Origin: a virus | IMG/VR virus record: IMGVR_UViG_3300032562_000025 | Span: 1-58,503 of that record | Direction: 5' to 3' (one strand) | DNA length: 58,503 nucleotides | Shown: positions 7,179-15,437 of the stretch, one piece after another | Numbering within the stretch: the stretch's first letter is position 1 | Layout: every line of letters starts with the position of its first letter | Program-made: the position numbers and the translations under genes | The notes under the pieces: generated by a model | The model's input: the letters and a program-made list of their open reading frames with translations, nothing else | Told to the model about the DNA's origin: nothing | The model's database searches: none

Positions 7179-9558
7179 AATCTACCTCCCTTAAATCCTT
7201 CCAATTGTAACCGTATTTAAAATCAGAATCGACAATCATTTCTTCATGATTAACCATTATGACTTCCCTCATATGCTTCCTTAAATAATGCATCGCTTCG
7301 TACATTGTATCGTCAGTATCCTTAACCAAGACATAAACTGCATCATGCAATTGAAGCCATAAATGAATTAAGTCCACAATTTCATTATCTTCATACATTC
7401 TTACAATTGAACGATTCATTAAGTCACCAATCGTTGACTGTGGCTTGTATGAAAAGGCAGACTTAAATAATGAATCTCCCCATCTTTCTAAAAACCGATG
7501 CTGTCTTCCAAATAAATTAGCTAACGTTCGTGTTTGTCTCAATTCCTCAATAATTGAAGCTTGCCAAATTTTAAGTAATGGATTAGCAATATCATCCCTT
7601 TTTAATAATGACCTTGCCTCACCCAATGAGCAACCCAAGTGATCGGACAACGTCCCAGGCCCCATATCATAATTCCTTGCATGACGGATTGTTTTTCCCA
7701 CTTTCCTCATCTTCGGAGTTACATCATTTATATCTACACTGAATAAATCGGCTGCCTTCAAAATATGAACGTCCCATTCCTTATGCTTTTTACGCTCAGA
7801 AGTGGTTTTCCCAAATGATTCCTTAAACACCGAAATCATCCTTCGATCATTACTTAAATAAGCAACAACAACTGCTTCAGCTTGAATATAATCTGAAGTG
7901 ATGATTCTAAATCCCTTAGGTGCAATATACATTGATCTCGTGATTTCAGGAATGTTCTGCAAATTACCCGAACCGAAGGGAAGGATTATTGATTCAGATG
8001 AAGACCATCTTCCAAATGACTTCCTTCCTTCATCATCTTCATCCTTTGAATCAATTTTCTTACCTGTTATATTATACGAAGTATGAACCTTACCTTCAGG
8101 GCTTATATCAACATTAAGAAAGTTCAATAAGGTAAGGTTTTTCTTATGCTCAAGGATTAATGTAAATCCTGGATTATCCTTAACTGTCCGTTCCAAATAT
8201 TTAAGTGCATTTTTATCTGTGGTTATTTTTCGCTCATCACTTGCCTTCTTCCTTCGTTTATACTGAGTTGGTATATTAAGATCAGTATATAATAATTGTT
8301 GTAATTGTTTACTTGAACGATAATTAATTTTCTTCCCGAATAATTCCTCCAATCCTTTTTCAGTACTTTCAATAATTCCTTCAACTTCCTTAAGCAATCG
8401 TAAGCGTTCATCTTCATCAATCAATGTCCCTTGCAATTGAAGCATCATCGCTGGAGGTAATTGGCGCATTTCCCAATTATAAACATCCGTTTGATTAACT
8501 TCATTTAACTTTTTACTAAGCACATCAGCAATTCCATACATATTACAAACGTCACAAGCATTGTAATAAGATGGATGCTGAGTGTTGAAATGTTTCCAAG
8601 GTGGAACATCCAAACAAATTGAAGCCAAAAAACCCAAATCCCTTGGAAGTTCAGGCCATACGATATGAGCTGCAATTAATGTATCCATATGAATTCGCTT
8701 AATATGAATACCATGATTAAGCATTGTAACGATTGCATCGTAAGATGCGTTCTGAATGATGATTTCCTTTTCCTCAAGGACACGAGCAATCCAATACCAT
8801 AATTCAAACTCATCATTTTCAGGATAACAAGGAGACATTCCTCGCATTATCCAAGTTGACATTGCGTAATTCCTTGAATGGCCAAGGCCAATAATTGAGA
8901 TATGACTTCCTGGCTGAACGGTTTCAACGTCCAAGCCAATGACTTTCTTACCAGGGTCAATTAAGATTTCCCTACAATAATTAATAAATTGTTCCCTTGA
9001 TGCATCAGGGATAATTATTCGATTATCAACTGGCATTTGTGGATGCTTTGAGTGGAATTTTGCTTTCTTTAAATCCATAAGTGTTGGGAAGAAATTCTTA
9101 AACTCACGATTGATATTACTTGGATGATATGTGCATATAACCTTTTGGCCTTGAACTAAGTTTGAAGGAATGGTATATCCCCTAAACTTACTTATTGCTT
9201 TTTCACCAGTTAATGCCCACAACGCATATGATCCTAAGCCAATAACAACATTAGGCTTATTCCTTTCAATGTCTTCCTTCAATTCCTGAATCCATCCGCT
9301 TAATTCAGGTTTGGGCATGGTACATTCCTTATCAAGAAAATATTGATCCATCCTGTTGAATTGAGGTCGCTTCCTTGCCACGTTGACAATCAAACATTCA
9401 GCTCGATTAATCCCCGCTTGACTCAATAACCAGTTTAATGTTTTACCTGAAACTCCATTGTTTGAAAATGGCAAACCTTCCCTATCTTCATTTTCACCTG
9501 GAGCTTCGCCCACTATCATTATCTTTGAATGTTTTGGGCCAGTTAAACCAACGTACAT
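7168..9558 (-). CDS. Fusion of family-4-type uracil-DNA glycosylase and family A DNA polymerase
   Basis: Start set at 9558 (MYVGLTG) because GAAGGAG lies 9 nt upstream and only 1 nt separates it from the preceding stop. Of 796 residues, the first ~190 are a UDG domain: GEAPGENEDREGLPF with the SGKTL loop, and YHPS near residue 160. Next comes a 3'-5' exonuclease domain (DVET, NASYDAIV, YNACDV). The polymerase domain has motif A SDYIQAEAVVVAYL, motif B KVGKTIRHARNYDMG and motif C QLHDAVY, each altered from the usual DYSQIELR, F-x-x-Y and HDE forms. It is the replicative polymerase; the UDG domain could repair or police uracil. Confidence 0.85.
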   Translation of the reverse strand: MYVGLTGPKHSKIMIVGEAPGENEDREGLPFSNNGVSGKTLNWLLSQAGINRAECLIVNVARKRPQFNRMDQYFLDKECTMPKPELSGWIQELKEDIERNKPNVVIGLGSYALWALTGEKAISKFRGYTIPSNLVQGQKVICTYHPSNINREFKNFFPTLMDLKKAKFHSKHPQMPVDNRIIIPDASREQFINYCREILIDPGKKVIGLDVETVQPGSHISIIGLGHSRNYAMSTWIMRGMSPCYPENDEFELWYWIARVLEEKEIIIQNASYDAIVTMLNHGIHIKRIHMDTLIAAHIVWPELPRDLGFLASICLDVPPWKHFNTQHPSYYNACDVCNMYGIADVLSKKLNEVNQTDVYNWEMRQLPPAMMLQLQGTLIDEDERLRLLKEVEGIIESTEKGLEELFGKKINYRSSKQLQQLLYTDLNIPTQYKRRKKASDERKITTDKNALKYLERTVKDNPGFTLILEHKKNLTLLNFLNVDISPEGKVHTSYNITGKKIDSKDEDDEGRKSFGRWSSSESIILPFGSGNLQNIPEITRSMYIAPKGFRIITSDYIQAEAVVVAYLSNDRRMISVFKESFGKTTSERKKHKEWDVHILKAADLFSVDINDVTPKMRKVGKTIRHARNYDMGPGTLSDHLGCSLGEARSLLKRDDIANPLLKIWQASIIEELRQTRTLANLFGRQHRFLERWGDSLFKSAFSYKPQSTIGDLMNRSIVRMYEDNEIVDLIHLWLQLHDAVYVLVKDTDDTMYEAMHYLRKHMREVIMVNHEEMIVDSDFKYGYNWKDLREVDYVS

Positions 9559-9559
9559 T

Positions 9560-10876
9560 TTATTTATTCTCCTTCTGCTTTTCAATCCACTGCCCAATCC
9601 TTTCAACTGTAATCAAATAAGATTCATCCGAAATGTCGCAAGCAATTACGCTTAACTTTTGTTCAAGCCCCGCTTCAATAAATGCTCCACTCCCCATAAA
9701 TGGATCAGCCATAACCATACCCGGCAATGTGCATCGCTTAATTAATTCCATGCCAAGAGCTAATGGTTTTTCAGCTCCATGCTTTTTCTCACTTGGATTC
9801 ATTCGTGGCAACTGAATCCAATCAACCTTCCCTTCAACAATTAACTTCGATTCTGCTTTTCGAGCAAATAAACACATTTCATATGCTGAAGTTGGCCATT
9901 TACTTGGTTGGTTGGATTGTCCACTTGAACCCTTAATCCAGACAAACGGTTTTACATGAACAATCCAGCCGGCTTTTTCAAATATTTCCTTAATCTTCCA
10001 AAAATTCTCAGGGCCCAAAAACACCCAAGCATGTGCGTTGTCCTTTGTAAATCGGTAAGATTCAATTGCTAATGCTTCATATAAATCAAAGGCAATATCA
10101 TGGTCATCTTCATAAGTGAAACCCGTACCTGAAAACTCACCACCAGTTTGCCCACCGATTCCGATAGCAATTTCATCAATATCAATTCCATAAATCGGAT
10201 CAGTTAAAAGTAAATCAACTGATTTACTCGGAATTGTTTTCATAAAAACCTTCGCATCTGCCTTTGAAATAATCACTGGCAATTCAACATCCTTCGTCAT
10301 TTCTTTATATTTTTCAAGTGCATCAATACGTCTTACAACATTTTCAATGCCTTTGGCTGCTTTCTTAATCTCGGTTTTTGTTTTTGCTTCTTTCAATTCA
10401 GGATATTTGTGAATCATTTCTGCCAATTGTAACGCTTCCCTTACGTTACCTTCCGTTCTGCCCATTACTTCAGCCGTATCTTCAAGTCGCCAACCTTCAG
10501 GATTTGAACGATCTGAAGCTGACCCATGACGTTCAATCCTTATCCGATGCAATTCTTCAATTGCTAAAACTTCTTCAGCAGGAGTGAAATTTTCTCTCTG
10601 CAAATTTTCTTCAATTTCCATTTCTCTCATTTCACTTTTATCAAGTGTATCGTTAAAACAACAGTGTGCATTTATACCTAAAATCATGCAAGCGGCTAAT
10701 CGCCGACCACCTGCAATTAATTCATAATTTCGATTTATCAATATGGGTAATAACTGACCATACTTTTTGATTGAGTCGGCCAATTCATTTATTTTATTTA
10801 TATCTTGTCGAACACGTGGTAAATCTTCATTAATTTTAATTTGAGATGGATTAACTTCGAGGATTTCCTTACCCAT
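9560..10876 (-). CDS. ParB-like nuclease/HTH domain fused to N4/N6 DNA methyltransferase
   Basis: A 438-aa protein. Residues ~1-110 form a ParB/Srx-like domain (DLPRVRQDINKINELADSIKKYGQ in two parts, then AGGRRLAACMILG and ENLQREN), and ~110-170 a ParB-type HTH (LEDTAEVMGRTEGNVREAL). Residues ~205-430 are an N6-adenine/N4-cytosine methyltransferase with catalytic DPIYGI (usually DPPY) and SAM-binding DPFMGSGAFIEAGL. Such fusions occur in phages and mobile elements. It may methylate specific sites or bind a dispersed DNA motif. Start at 10876 follows TAAGGAGAAATTAA. Confidence 0.85.
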   Translation of the reverse strand: MGKEILEVNPSQIKINEDLPRVRQDINKINELADSIKKYGQLLPILINRNYELIAGGRRLAACMILGINAHCCFNDTLDKSEMREMEIEENLQRENFTPAEEVLAIEELHRIRIERHGSASDRSNPEGWRLEDTAEVMGRTEGNVREALQLAEMIHKYPELKEAKTKTEIKKAAKGIENVVRRIDALEKYKEMTKDVELPVIISKADAKVFMKTIPSKSVDLLLTDPIYGIDIDEIAIGIGGQTGGEFSGTGFTYEDDHDIAFDLYEALAIESYRFTKDNAHAWVFLGPENFWKIKEIFEKAGWIVHVKPFVWIKGSSGQSNQPSKWPTSAYEMCLFARKAESKLIVEGKVDWIQLPRMNPSEKKHGAEKPLALGMELIKRCTLPGMVMADPFMGSGAFIEAGLEQKLSVIACDISDESYLITVERIGQWIEKQKENK

Positions 10877-10891
10877 TTAATTTCTCCTTAT

Positions 10892-11134
10892 TCATTCCAT
10901 TTTCATCTTCATTAAATCTTTTTGAGACAATCCCAACTTCTTAATCAATTCCTTTTCAGAGTCCGTCAACGTAAAATTTACGTTACCTGACTTCTTTCCT
11001 TTTGTAACCTTAACTTTTGAAGCAATATATGTTTGAATGTCAATATTCCTTCGTTTACGATATTCAGCAAACATTTTAACTTGTTCATCGTGAGTTGATT
11101 GAAGGAATAATGGTTTTAACTGTTCAAATCTCAT
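10892..11134 (-). CDS. Hypothetical basic early protein
   Basis: An 80-aa, Lys-rich protein whose C-terminal half (SEKELIKKLGLSQKDLMKM) looks helical and HTH-like. The stretch VTKGKKSGNVNFTLTD is encoded by a copy of the dispersed palindrome (10970-10989). Lies 15 nt upstream of the ParB-methyltransferase gene and overlaps the preceding ORF by ATGA. Function unknown. Confidence 0.5.
   Translation of the reverse strand: MRFEQLKPLFLQSTHDEQVKMFAEYRKRRNIDIQTYIASKVKVTKGKKSGNVNFTLTDSEKELIKKLGLSQKDLMKMKME
10970..10989 (+). repeat. Dispersed palindrome, type I tail (inside a gene)
   Basis: Core CGTAAAATTTACG (10970-10982) followed by TTACCTG. One of the few intragenic copies; on the minus strand it encodes GNVNFTLT of the 10892 gene. 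Confidence 0.85.
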
Positions 11135-11310
11135 TTAATTACTCCATCCTTTTTCAATGATCTTCTCATGAAATCTGCGACAAGTTGTTCGTTTGATTCT
11201 TCCTTGAGTTGATCAGATGAACCAACTGAAGTTTCATAGCCAAACTCATCTTTAGCTTTACCATAATTCTTTTCATGACAAATCTTCATACCTAACTTTA
11301 ACTTTTCCAT
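11131..11310 (-). CDS. Small hypothetical protein behind a structured leader
   Basis: A 59-aa ORF from the ATG at 11310 (GGGAGGTAAATT ribosome site) to TGA at 11131; overlaps the next gene by ATGA. The composition is acidic/basic and helical (EKNYGKAKDEFGYETSVG). No family recognised. Its leader is the three-way-junction element at 11328-11433. Confidence 0.5.
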   Translation of the reverse strand: MEKLKLGMKICHEKNYGKAKDEFGYETSVGSSDQLKEESNEQLVADFMRRSLKKDGVIK

Positions 11311-11327
11311 AATTTACCTCCCAAAAA

Positions 11328-11433
11328 TAAGGGAAGGATGGTGTGCCGCAGATTATTATCCTCTACGCTGCCTTTCACACCACTTTCATATCGGTTTGTT
11401 GAGGAACCTACACCGATACTATCCCTTCCCTTA
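11328..11433 (-). ncRNA. Structured 5' leader element D: three-way junction
   Basis: Helix P1: 11328-11339 pairs with 11421-11433, 12 bp with one bulged C (TAAGGGAAGGAT against ATCCCTTCCCTTA). It encloses two hairpins: GGTGTG 11340-11345 with CACACC 11376-11381, extended by GCAG 11348-11351 with CTGC 11368-11371; and TATCGGT 11389-11395 with ACCGATA 11412-11418. On the minus strand P1 is followed by TTATTTTTGGGAGG and then the ATG at 11310, so it could act as a switch between termination and access to the ribosome site. It lies just downstream of the ssDNA-binding gene. Confidence 0.6.
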
Positions 11434-11440
11434 ATTTAAT

Positions 11441-11992
11441 TTACGTTGTTACCTGAACCATCCGGTCAATCTCATTGCTGAATCTGCCTTCATACTCACG
11501 AATTTTGATTTTGACATCCACGCTCAACCCAATCCATTCCTTATTTGCAATTGCTTCAGCTACAATTTTCCCGCTATTCATATTAACCTTCATGTTCTTG
11601 GAAAACTGCATAAGCATATTTATTTTTGCCTGCCTTTTCGTTCCCCTTCCACTCGAATCGGGAATATTTTCGTCTCCAGGCAACGGCATCCAATTCCTGT
11701 AAAAATGTTTACTTCCATCAAGTGGAGTCTCACCATCACTCATCAAACCACCATTGTCGTTAAGGACGACTTCCCACTGAATTGCTTGTTTCTCAACATT
11801 AAATGTTACGTTTGTCACTGCACCGTGGTAAGTTCCGTTCGGAACCAATGGACTTGCCTTCCACTCACCATCAAGATCAAAATCAGTCTGAATACCAATG
11901 CCATCACCCATGCCTGGAACAAAACCTCCTTCATTTGATTTTTCATACTCTGGAACAAATTCATCGCTTGTTGCTTCGTTACGCTTAGCCAT
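11441..11992 (-). CDS. Probable ssDNA-binding protein (DUF669-like)
   Basis: A 183-aa protein with an acidic, disordered N-terminus (~40 residues) followed by a beta-rich domain: VPNGTYHGAVTNVTFNVEKQAIQWEVVL. This matches DUF669-type phage proteins, which sit in recombination modules and are thought to bind or coat ssDNA. Next to Sak4-like and Cas4-like genes, it fits a replication/recombination set. Its own leader has two stable hairpins (12020-12085). Confidence 0.6.
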   Translation of the reverse strand: MAKRNEATSDEFVPEYEKSNEGGFVPGMGDGIGIQTDFDLDGEWKASPLVPNGTYHGAVTNVTFNVEKQAIQWEVVLNDNGGLMSDGETPLDGSKHFYRNWMPLPGDENIPDSSGRGTKRQAKINMLMQFSKNMKVNMNSGKIVAEAIANKEWIGLSVDVKIKIREYEGRFSNEIDRMVQVTT

Positions 11993-12019
11993 GTTATTGG
12001 CCTCCTTTAAATATATTTT

Positions 12020-12085
12020 AGCTCATTACTGAGCTTGCTGCCTTTTGTTCTTTGTACTTATTTACTCCTATGCCCAATGTTGGGC
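12020..12085 (-). promoter_or_regulatory. Two hairpins in the leader of the ssDNA-binding gene
   Basis: AGCTCATTACTGAGCT (12020-12035) forms a 6-bp stem; on the minus strand its loop is GTAA, a GNRA tetraloop. GCCCAATGTTGGGC (12072-12085) forms a 5-bp stem with a 4-nt loop. Both lie in the 104-nt gap between the 12097 gene and the ssDNA-binding gene, upstream of its GGAGG site. They probably stabilise or attenuate the mRNA. Confidence 0.5.
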
Positions 12086-12096
12086 TGGTGCTTTGA

Positions 12097-12285
12097 TTAA
12101 ATTGAATCTCCATTGATTCCCTTTACTCTTCTATTTAACTCACTTACCGTTTCCTGATATTGTCTTTCAAGATGTGGGGCTAAAATTGGATCTTTACCTA
12201 CTTTTTCAAGATCATTTTTAATCCTATCTCCAAAGGCAATACGATTTTGTAATTCTTGGTCAGTACATTCATTAACTGGCTTCAT
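12097..12285 (-). CDS. Small hypothetical protein of the recombination module
   Basis: A 62-aa, helix-prone protein (DQELQNRIAFGDRIKNDLEK) without recognisable motif. It overlaps the Sak4-like gene by ATGA, so it is translationally coupled. Possibly an accessory factor of the annealing or recombination complex; this is inferred only from position. Confidence 0.5.
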   Translation of the reverse strand: MKPVNECTDQELQNRIAFGDRIKNDLEKVGKDPILAPHLERQYQETVSELNRRVKGINGDSI

Positions 12286-13022
12286 TTTTTCACCACCTTG
12301 TTTAAATGTTGCATAACTTCAATATAATTGTTACCAACAAAATCAGGAAGTAAATGTTCAATTCCACTCAAACGTGATCTTGCCCGTAAAAATCCAATTG
12401 GTACTGTTTGAAGTAAATATATTGTTTTGATTACTCCATTAATATTTTCCCTTTTTGTTGTAGCATAATAAACTTCATCGAAATAACCAGTAATTAATTT
12501 TGGTAGTTGGCCAGGTAATGATGGGTCAACTCTAATAACTGCACCTGTTGCTTTATCTGTAATAATTTCATCATGAGAAATTAAAACAATATTACAAGGT
12601 AAACTTATAATTTGTCTTAATTTACCCTCCATTAAGTTTCTTACTAATGAATAGTGTACTTGCCATAATGGACCACCTGCTTCATTCCTCTTCGGGTCAA
12701 GGGCTAATGCCTGTTCCATAGTTACTGACTCCATTGACGTTAAATCATCTACAACTACTGTCTGGTAAACTCCTTCTTTTGCTTTTTTAATAACTTCAAT
12801 ATGTGCTTTTTCGAATTCTCTCCAGCCTTGCTGTGTTAATTGGAATGTATCATAATCAAAATCTTTTCCTTTGTATGAAATTATACTGTTAGAAAAATCA
12901 TAAACATATCCTTTTGTAGGAAAAGTTGAAGCAAATATACTTTTTCCTGTTGAAGGAGGCCCAATAATTAGACATTTAATAAATTCAGTATTAACTGTTA
13001 CATCCATTGCACTTGATGGCAT
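12282..13022 (-). CDS. Sak4-like / AAA_24 recombination ATPase
   Basis: A 246-aa P-loop NTPase. Walker A GPPSTGKS at about residues 21-28 and Walker B TVVVDDL near residue 90 fit the RecA-like core of phage Sak4/AAA_24 proteins, which promote single-strand annealing with a partner SSB. A later VLISHDE matches the sensor region. Flanked by an ssDNA-binding candidate and a Cas4-like nuclease, a typical phage recombination set. Start at 13022 has AAAGGGGTGATTT upstream. Confidence 0.75.
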   Translation of the reverse strand: MPSSAMDVTVNTEFIKCLIIGPPSTGKSIFASTFPTKGYVYDFSNSIISYKGKDFDYDTFQLTQQGWREFEKAHIEVIKKAKEGVYQTVVVDDLTSMESVTMEQALALDPKRNEAGGPLWQVHYSLVRNLMEGKLRQIISLPCNIVLISHDEIITDKATGAVIRVDPSLPGQLPKLITGYFDEVYYATTKRENINGVIKTIYLLQTVPIGFLRARSRLSGIEHLLPDFVGNNYIEVMQHLNKVVKK

Positions 13023-13042
13023 TTTAAATCACCCCTTTAAAT

Positions 13043-13690
13043 TTAGTCAATTATTTTTGGATAAAAATCAACTGGAAACATTGCCTCAATAATTTCAGGC
13101 TTATTTTTAAATGCATCTCTGAAAAATCGTTGAGCAATTACTTTATCATTATCACTTAACTTCATATATTTTTCAAACATTGACTTTGCATAAGTTAATT
13201 CATTCTTGAATGACCATGCCTCGTCAACTTTTGCAAATACTTCAGATCTAATTGAAGATGTTTCTTTAACAAACTTATCATATTCATCTTTCTTTTTTGT
13301 AAACTCCTTTTTAAGCTTTTCATTTGTTATCAGCATATCCCTGACTTTATATATATTCTCCCCTGTGTAATATTTCTCTTGTTGCAATGATAAATCAGTA
13401 TCAGGTTCAGTCCATTGATATGAATAACCTATTCCACTGTAATCATACTTCATTTTGAGTACACTCATTTCAAGAACTTTTTGTGCGTCTTCTGCATTTT
13501 TAAACATCATACTTCCAACTTTAAAAACGATCTCGGTTTTTTGTAAGTCAAATTCACGGTATTCAGGTAATTGTGGTTCCATTACTGGCAAAATACCAGC
13601 AAATGCAATTTCAACATCAATTAAGTTTTGAATCTCATCCTGAGATAATTCCGTCAACTCATCATTAGTTAATTCATTAAAACGCTTCAT
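13043..13690 (-). CDS. Hypothetical protein of the recombination module
   Basis: A 215-aa protein, acidic N-terminus, with a long charged coiled-coil-like segment in the middle (KLKKEFTKKKDEYDKFVKET) and a C-terminal helical part. It lies between the Cas4-like nuclease and the Sak4-like ATPase and may be their partner. No family recognised. Ribosome site CAGGAGGG is clear. Confidence 0.55.
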   Translation of the reverse strand: MKRFNELTNDELTELSQDEIQNLIDVEIAFAGILPVMEPQLPEYREFDLQKTEIVFKVGSMMFKNAEDAQKVLEMSVLKMKYDYSGIGYSYQWTEPDTDLSLQQEKYYTGENIYKVRDMLITNEKLKKEFTKKKDEYDKFVKETSSIRSEVFAKVDEAWSFKNELTYAKSMFEKYMKLSDNDKVIAQRFFRDAFKNKPEIIEAMFPVDFYPKIID

Positions 13691-13719
13691 GTTTAAACCC
13701 TCCTGGTTTATTTATTTCA

Positions 13720-13742
13720 ATTCAGATACCGTAAATATTACG
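13720..13742 (-). repeat. Dispersed palindrome, type II tail
   Basis: Read on the minus strand: CGTAATATTTACG (13742-13730) followed by GTATCTGAAT. Located in the 76-bp gap between two leftward genes; the same tail occurs at 48427 and 52815. The opposite flank also carries TTATC, making the site nearly symmetric. Confidence 0.85.
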
Positions 13743-13766
13743 TTATCAATTTATTGATTAATTGAC

Positions 13767-14870
13767 TTATTCTCCATCCTCAATCAACTCAACATCCCAA
13801 AATTGTTGCTTAAACCCTTCAGGAATGTTCTCAACAAATTCACTCGGTTCAGTGTTACTCGTACATAAGCCATAAAATTGACACTTACGGTTATAATCAA
13901 AGCAAGAATCGAATTGACATGGAAAATAATTACTTTTCTCACATTGATAAATATCTCCGCACGTTTTAAGGAAGGACATTTTCCACTTAAAAATATCATC
14001 ATCTGTAAATATTTGTGGAGTACGTGAAAAATCAATCGTTACCTTTCCATATTCACCTGACTTGCCCTTCCTTGAAAACAACTGGTGCAATGTCACCAAT
14101 GCGCCTGTGGCATCGAAGTTAAGCACACGTTTAGCAGCATAAGAATACCCAATGATTTGAGGGGAACGATATAAACGGGCTTCTTGAATAGCTAACGATT
14201 GTCCAGTTGTCTTAAATTCATCAATCCACTTCGTTTCGTTTAACTTCATTTGTAAATCCAACTTCCCTGTATAAACAATAGGTGGTAAGTAACCAAACAT
14301 TTCAGCTTCAATCTCCGTTTCCAACTCCATTACCAATGAAAACACTTGTTCAGTTGCAATAACTTCCAATGTATTTTGGTCAGCTTCAAAATGAGTAATG
14401 TAATTAATAAATGAAGTGGTACAATTTTCAAAGGTACGATAATCATCCCAGAACATTGCACCTTCACTACTTTCATCCCATGACTTTTTACCAAGTAAGA
14501 TCGCATTATTAATAGCAATACTTCGTTTAGCCCATCCGTATTGCTTAATTGTTCCATAAAACCCTTCCATAAATGCATGAAAACAACTTCCATATCTTAA
14601 TGCAGTTGAGCCATAAATGGATTTAAGACCAAGCATATGGCTTAACTGGAATTTTCGTAAGCATCGAACTGCCGTTGATCGCTTCGTATTGTCCAATCTA
14701 ATTTCAGTCAAATAAGAACGAATTGGTAATGTCTGAACTTGTTCTTGATTTGAATTGGTTAAGAATTGATTTTGATTTGAGTATGATGGTTTTATTATTG
14801 CTTCGGATTCTAAATTGAATTCTTCGATGACTTCAGTATTAAGGACATTAATCTCAATTTCATTTGCCAT
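13767..14870 (-). CDS. Cas4/RecB-like PD-(D/E)XK exonuclease with Fe-S cysteines
   Basis: Start set at 14870 (MANEIEI), behind AAAGGTGGAT; a start at 14879 is 3 codons longer. The 367-aa protein has YTGKLDLQ followed by WIDEFKTTGQ, the D...ExK nuclease core, then a late QEARLYRSPQIIGYSYA helix. A C-terminal cluster (CGDIYQCEK, CQFDSC, KCQFYGLC) resembles the iron-sulphur cysteines of Cas4/AddB-type nucleases. It probably resects DNA ends for the annealing system encoded next to it. Confidence 0.8.
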   Translation of the reverse strand: MANEIEINVLNTEVIEEFNLESEAIIKPSYSNQNQFLTNSNQEQVQTLPIRSYLTEIRLDNTKRSTAVRCLRKFQLSHMLGLKSIYGSTALRYGSCFHAFMEGFYGTIKQYGWAKRSIAINNAILLGKKSWDESSEGAMFWDDYRTFENCTTSFINYITHFEADQNTLEVIATEQVFSLVMELETEIEAEMFGYLPPIVYTGKLDLQMKLNETKWIDEFKTTGQSLAIQEARLYRSPQIIGYSYAAKRVLNFDATGALVTLHQLFSRKGKSGEYGKVTIDFSRTPQIFTDDDIFKWKMSFLKTCGDIYQCEKSNYFPCQFDSCFDYNRKCQFYGLCTSNTEPSEFVENIPEGFKQQFWDVELIEDGE

Positions 14871-14904
14871 TTTATCCACCTTTCCCTCATTTCAGGGTTT
14901 TAAA

Positions 14905-14960
14905 AACATGGCTAAGGATATGTGATCAAGGGGTAGGATTCACATTCCTTAGCTCATGTT
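14905..14960 (-). terminator. Long hairpin C (terminator-like or leader element)
   Basis: AACATG-GCTAAGGA (14905-14918) pairs with TCCTTAGC-T-CATGTT (14946-14960) with one bulge, and inner TGTGA (14921-14925) pairs with TCACA (14940-14944). On the minus strand the stem is followed by TTT, giving a run of five T with the end of the arm. It lies between the 14988 gene and the nuclease gene, so it may terminate or attenuate read-through. Its loop (minus strand CCCCTTGATCA) faintly resembles the CCCTTGAGCA of elements A and B. Confidence 0.55.
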
Positions 14961-14987
14961 GCCTTCAATTAAATGAAGGCTCGAAAA

Positions 14988-15437
14988 TTACAGTTTAAAT
15001 CCGAGTTTTGCAAGAAGAGCCATTGCAACTTCCTGGTCCTCACTGGAAAGACCAGCGATTTTGGACTTAACATCAGACTTACTGATTTTCTCAGCAGCAG
15101 GTGCACGAACTGTCCAATCGTTAGCCATAAGACCATTCCATACTTTTGTGATGGAAGTAACAACTTCCTGCCCTGATTTACCAGCACCGGCATCACCCAA
15201 CTTATGACCAAGACCAAATGGGCCAAGTTTGGCCTGAATTTCCATTGGAAGATCATTAAAATCGAAGTTTAATACCGTTCCGGTCACACCTTCAGTCAAT
15301 GTTACAATCGTACCTTCAAAACTTTTACCGAGTTTTTTCTTTTTTACTTCCGTTTCACCTGCTGGTGTTCCTACTTCATTTACATTTGTATCAAGTTCCA
15401 TACCTTCCTCCTGTTCTCCTTTTGATTTTCTGCTCAT
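14988..15437 (-). CDS. Conserved-looking phage protein of unknown function
   Basis: A 149-aa protein. The charged N-terminus with a KKKK tract is followed by a domain rich in GFGLGHKLGDAGAGKSGQE and a NDWTVRAPAA segment. I have the impression of similar phage early proteins carrying the LGHKLGDA block, but no biochemical role is known to me. C-terminal part looks helical. Overlaps the preceding RHH gene by 4 nt. Confidence 0.6.
   Translation of the reverse strand: MSRKSKGEQEEGMELDTNVNEVGTPAGETEVKKKKLGKSFEGTIVTLTEGVTGTVLNFDFNDLPMEIQAKLGPFGLGHKLGDAGAGKSGQEVVTSITKVWNGLMANDWTVRAPAAEKISKSDVKSKIAGLSSEDQEVAMALLAKLGFKL

Noticed and set aside
10441-10455. TTACGTTACCTTCC half-site in the ParB-methyltransferase gene
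   Set aside because: Only the right half and tail are present; may be a decayed copy but not distinguishable from chance.
11434-11453. TTTACG-TTG-TTACCTGA near the ssDNA-binding stop codon
   Set aside because: Resembles half of the palindrome with a 3-bp insertion, but the first half is absent; not counted as a copy.
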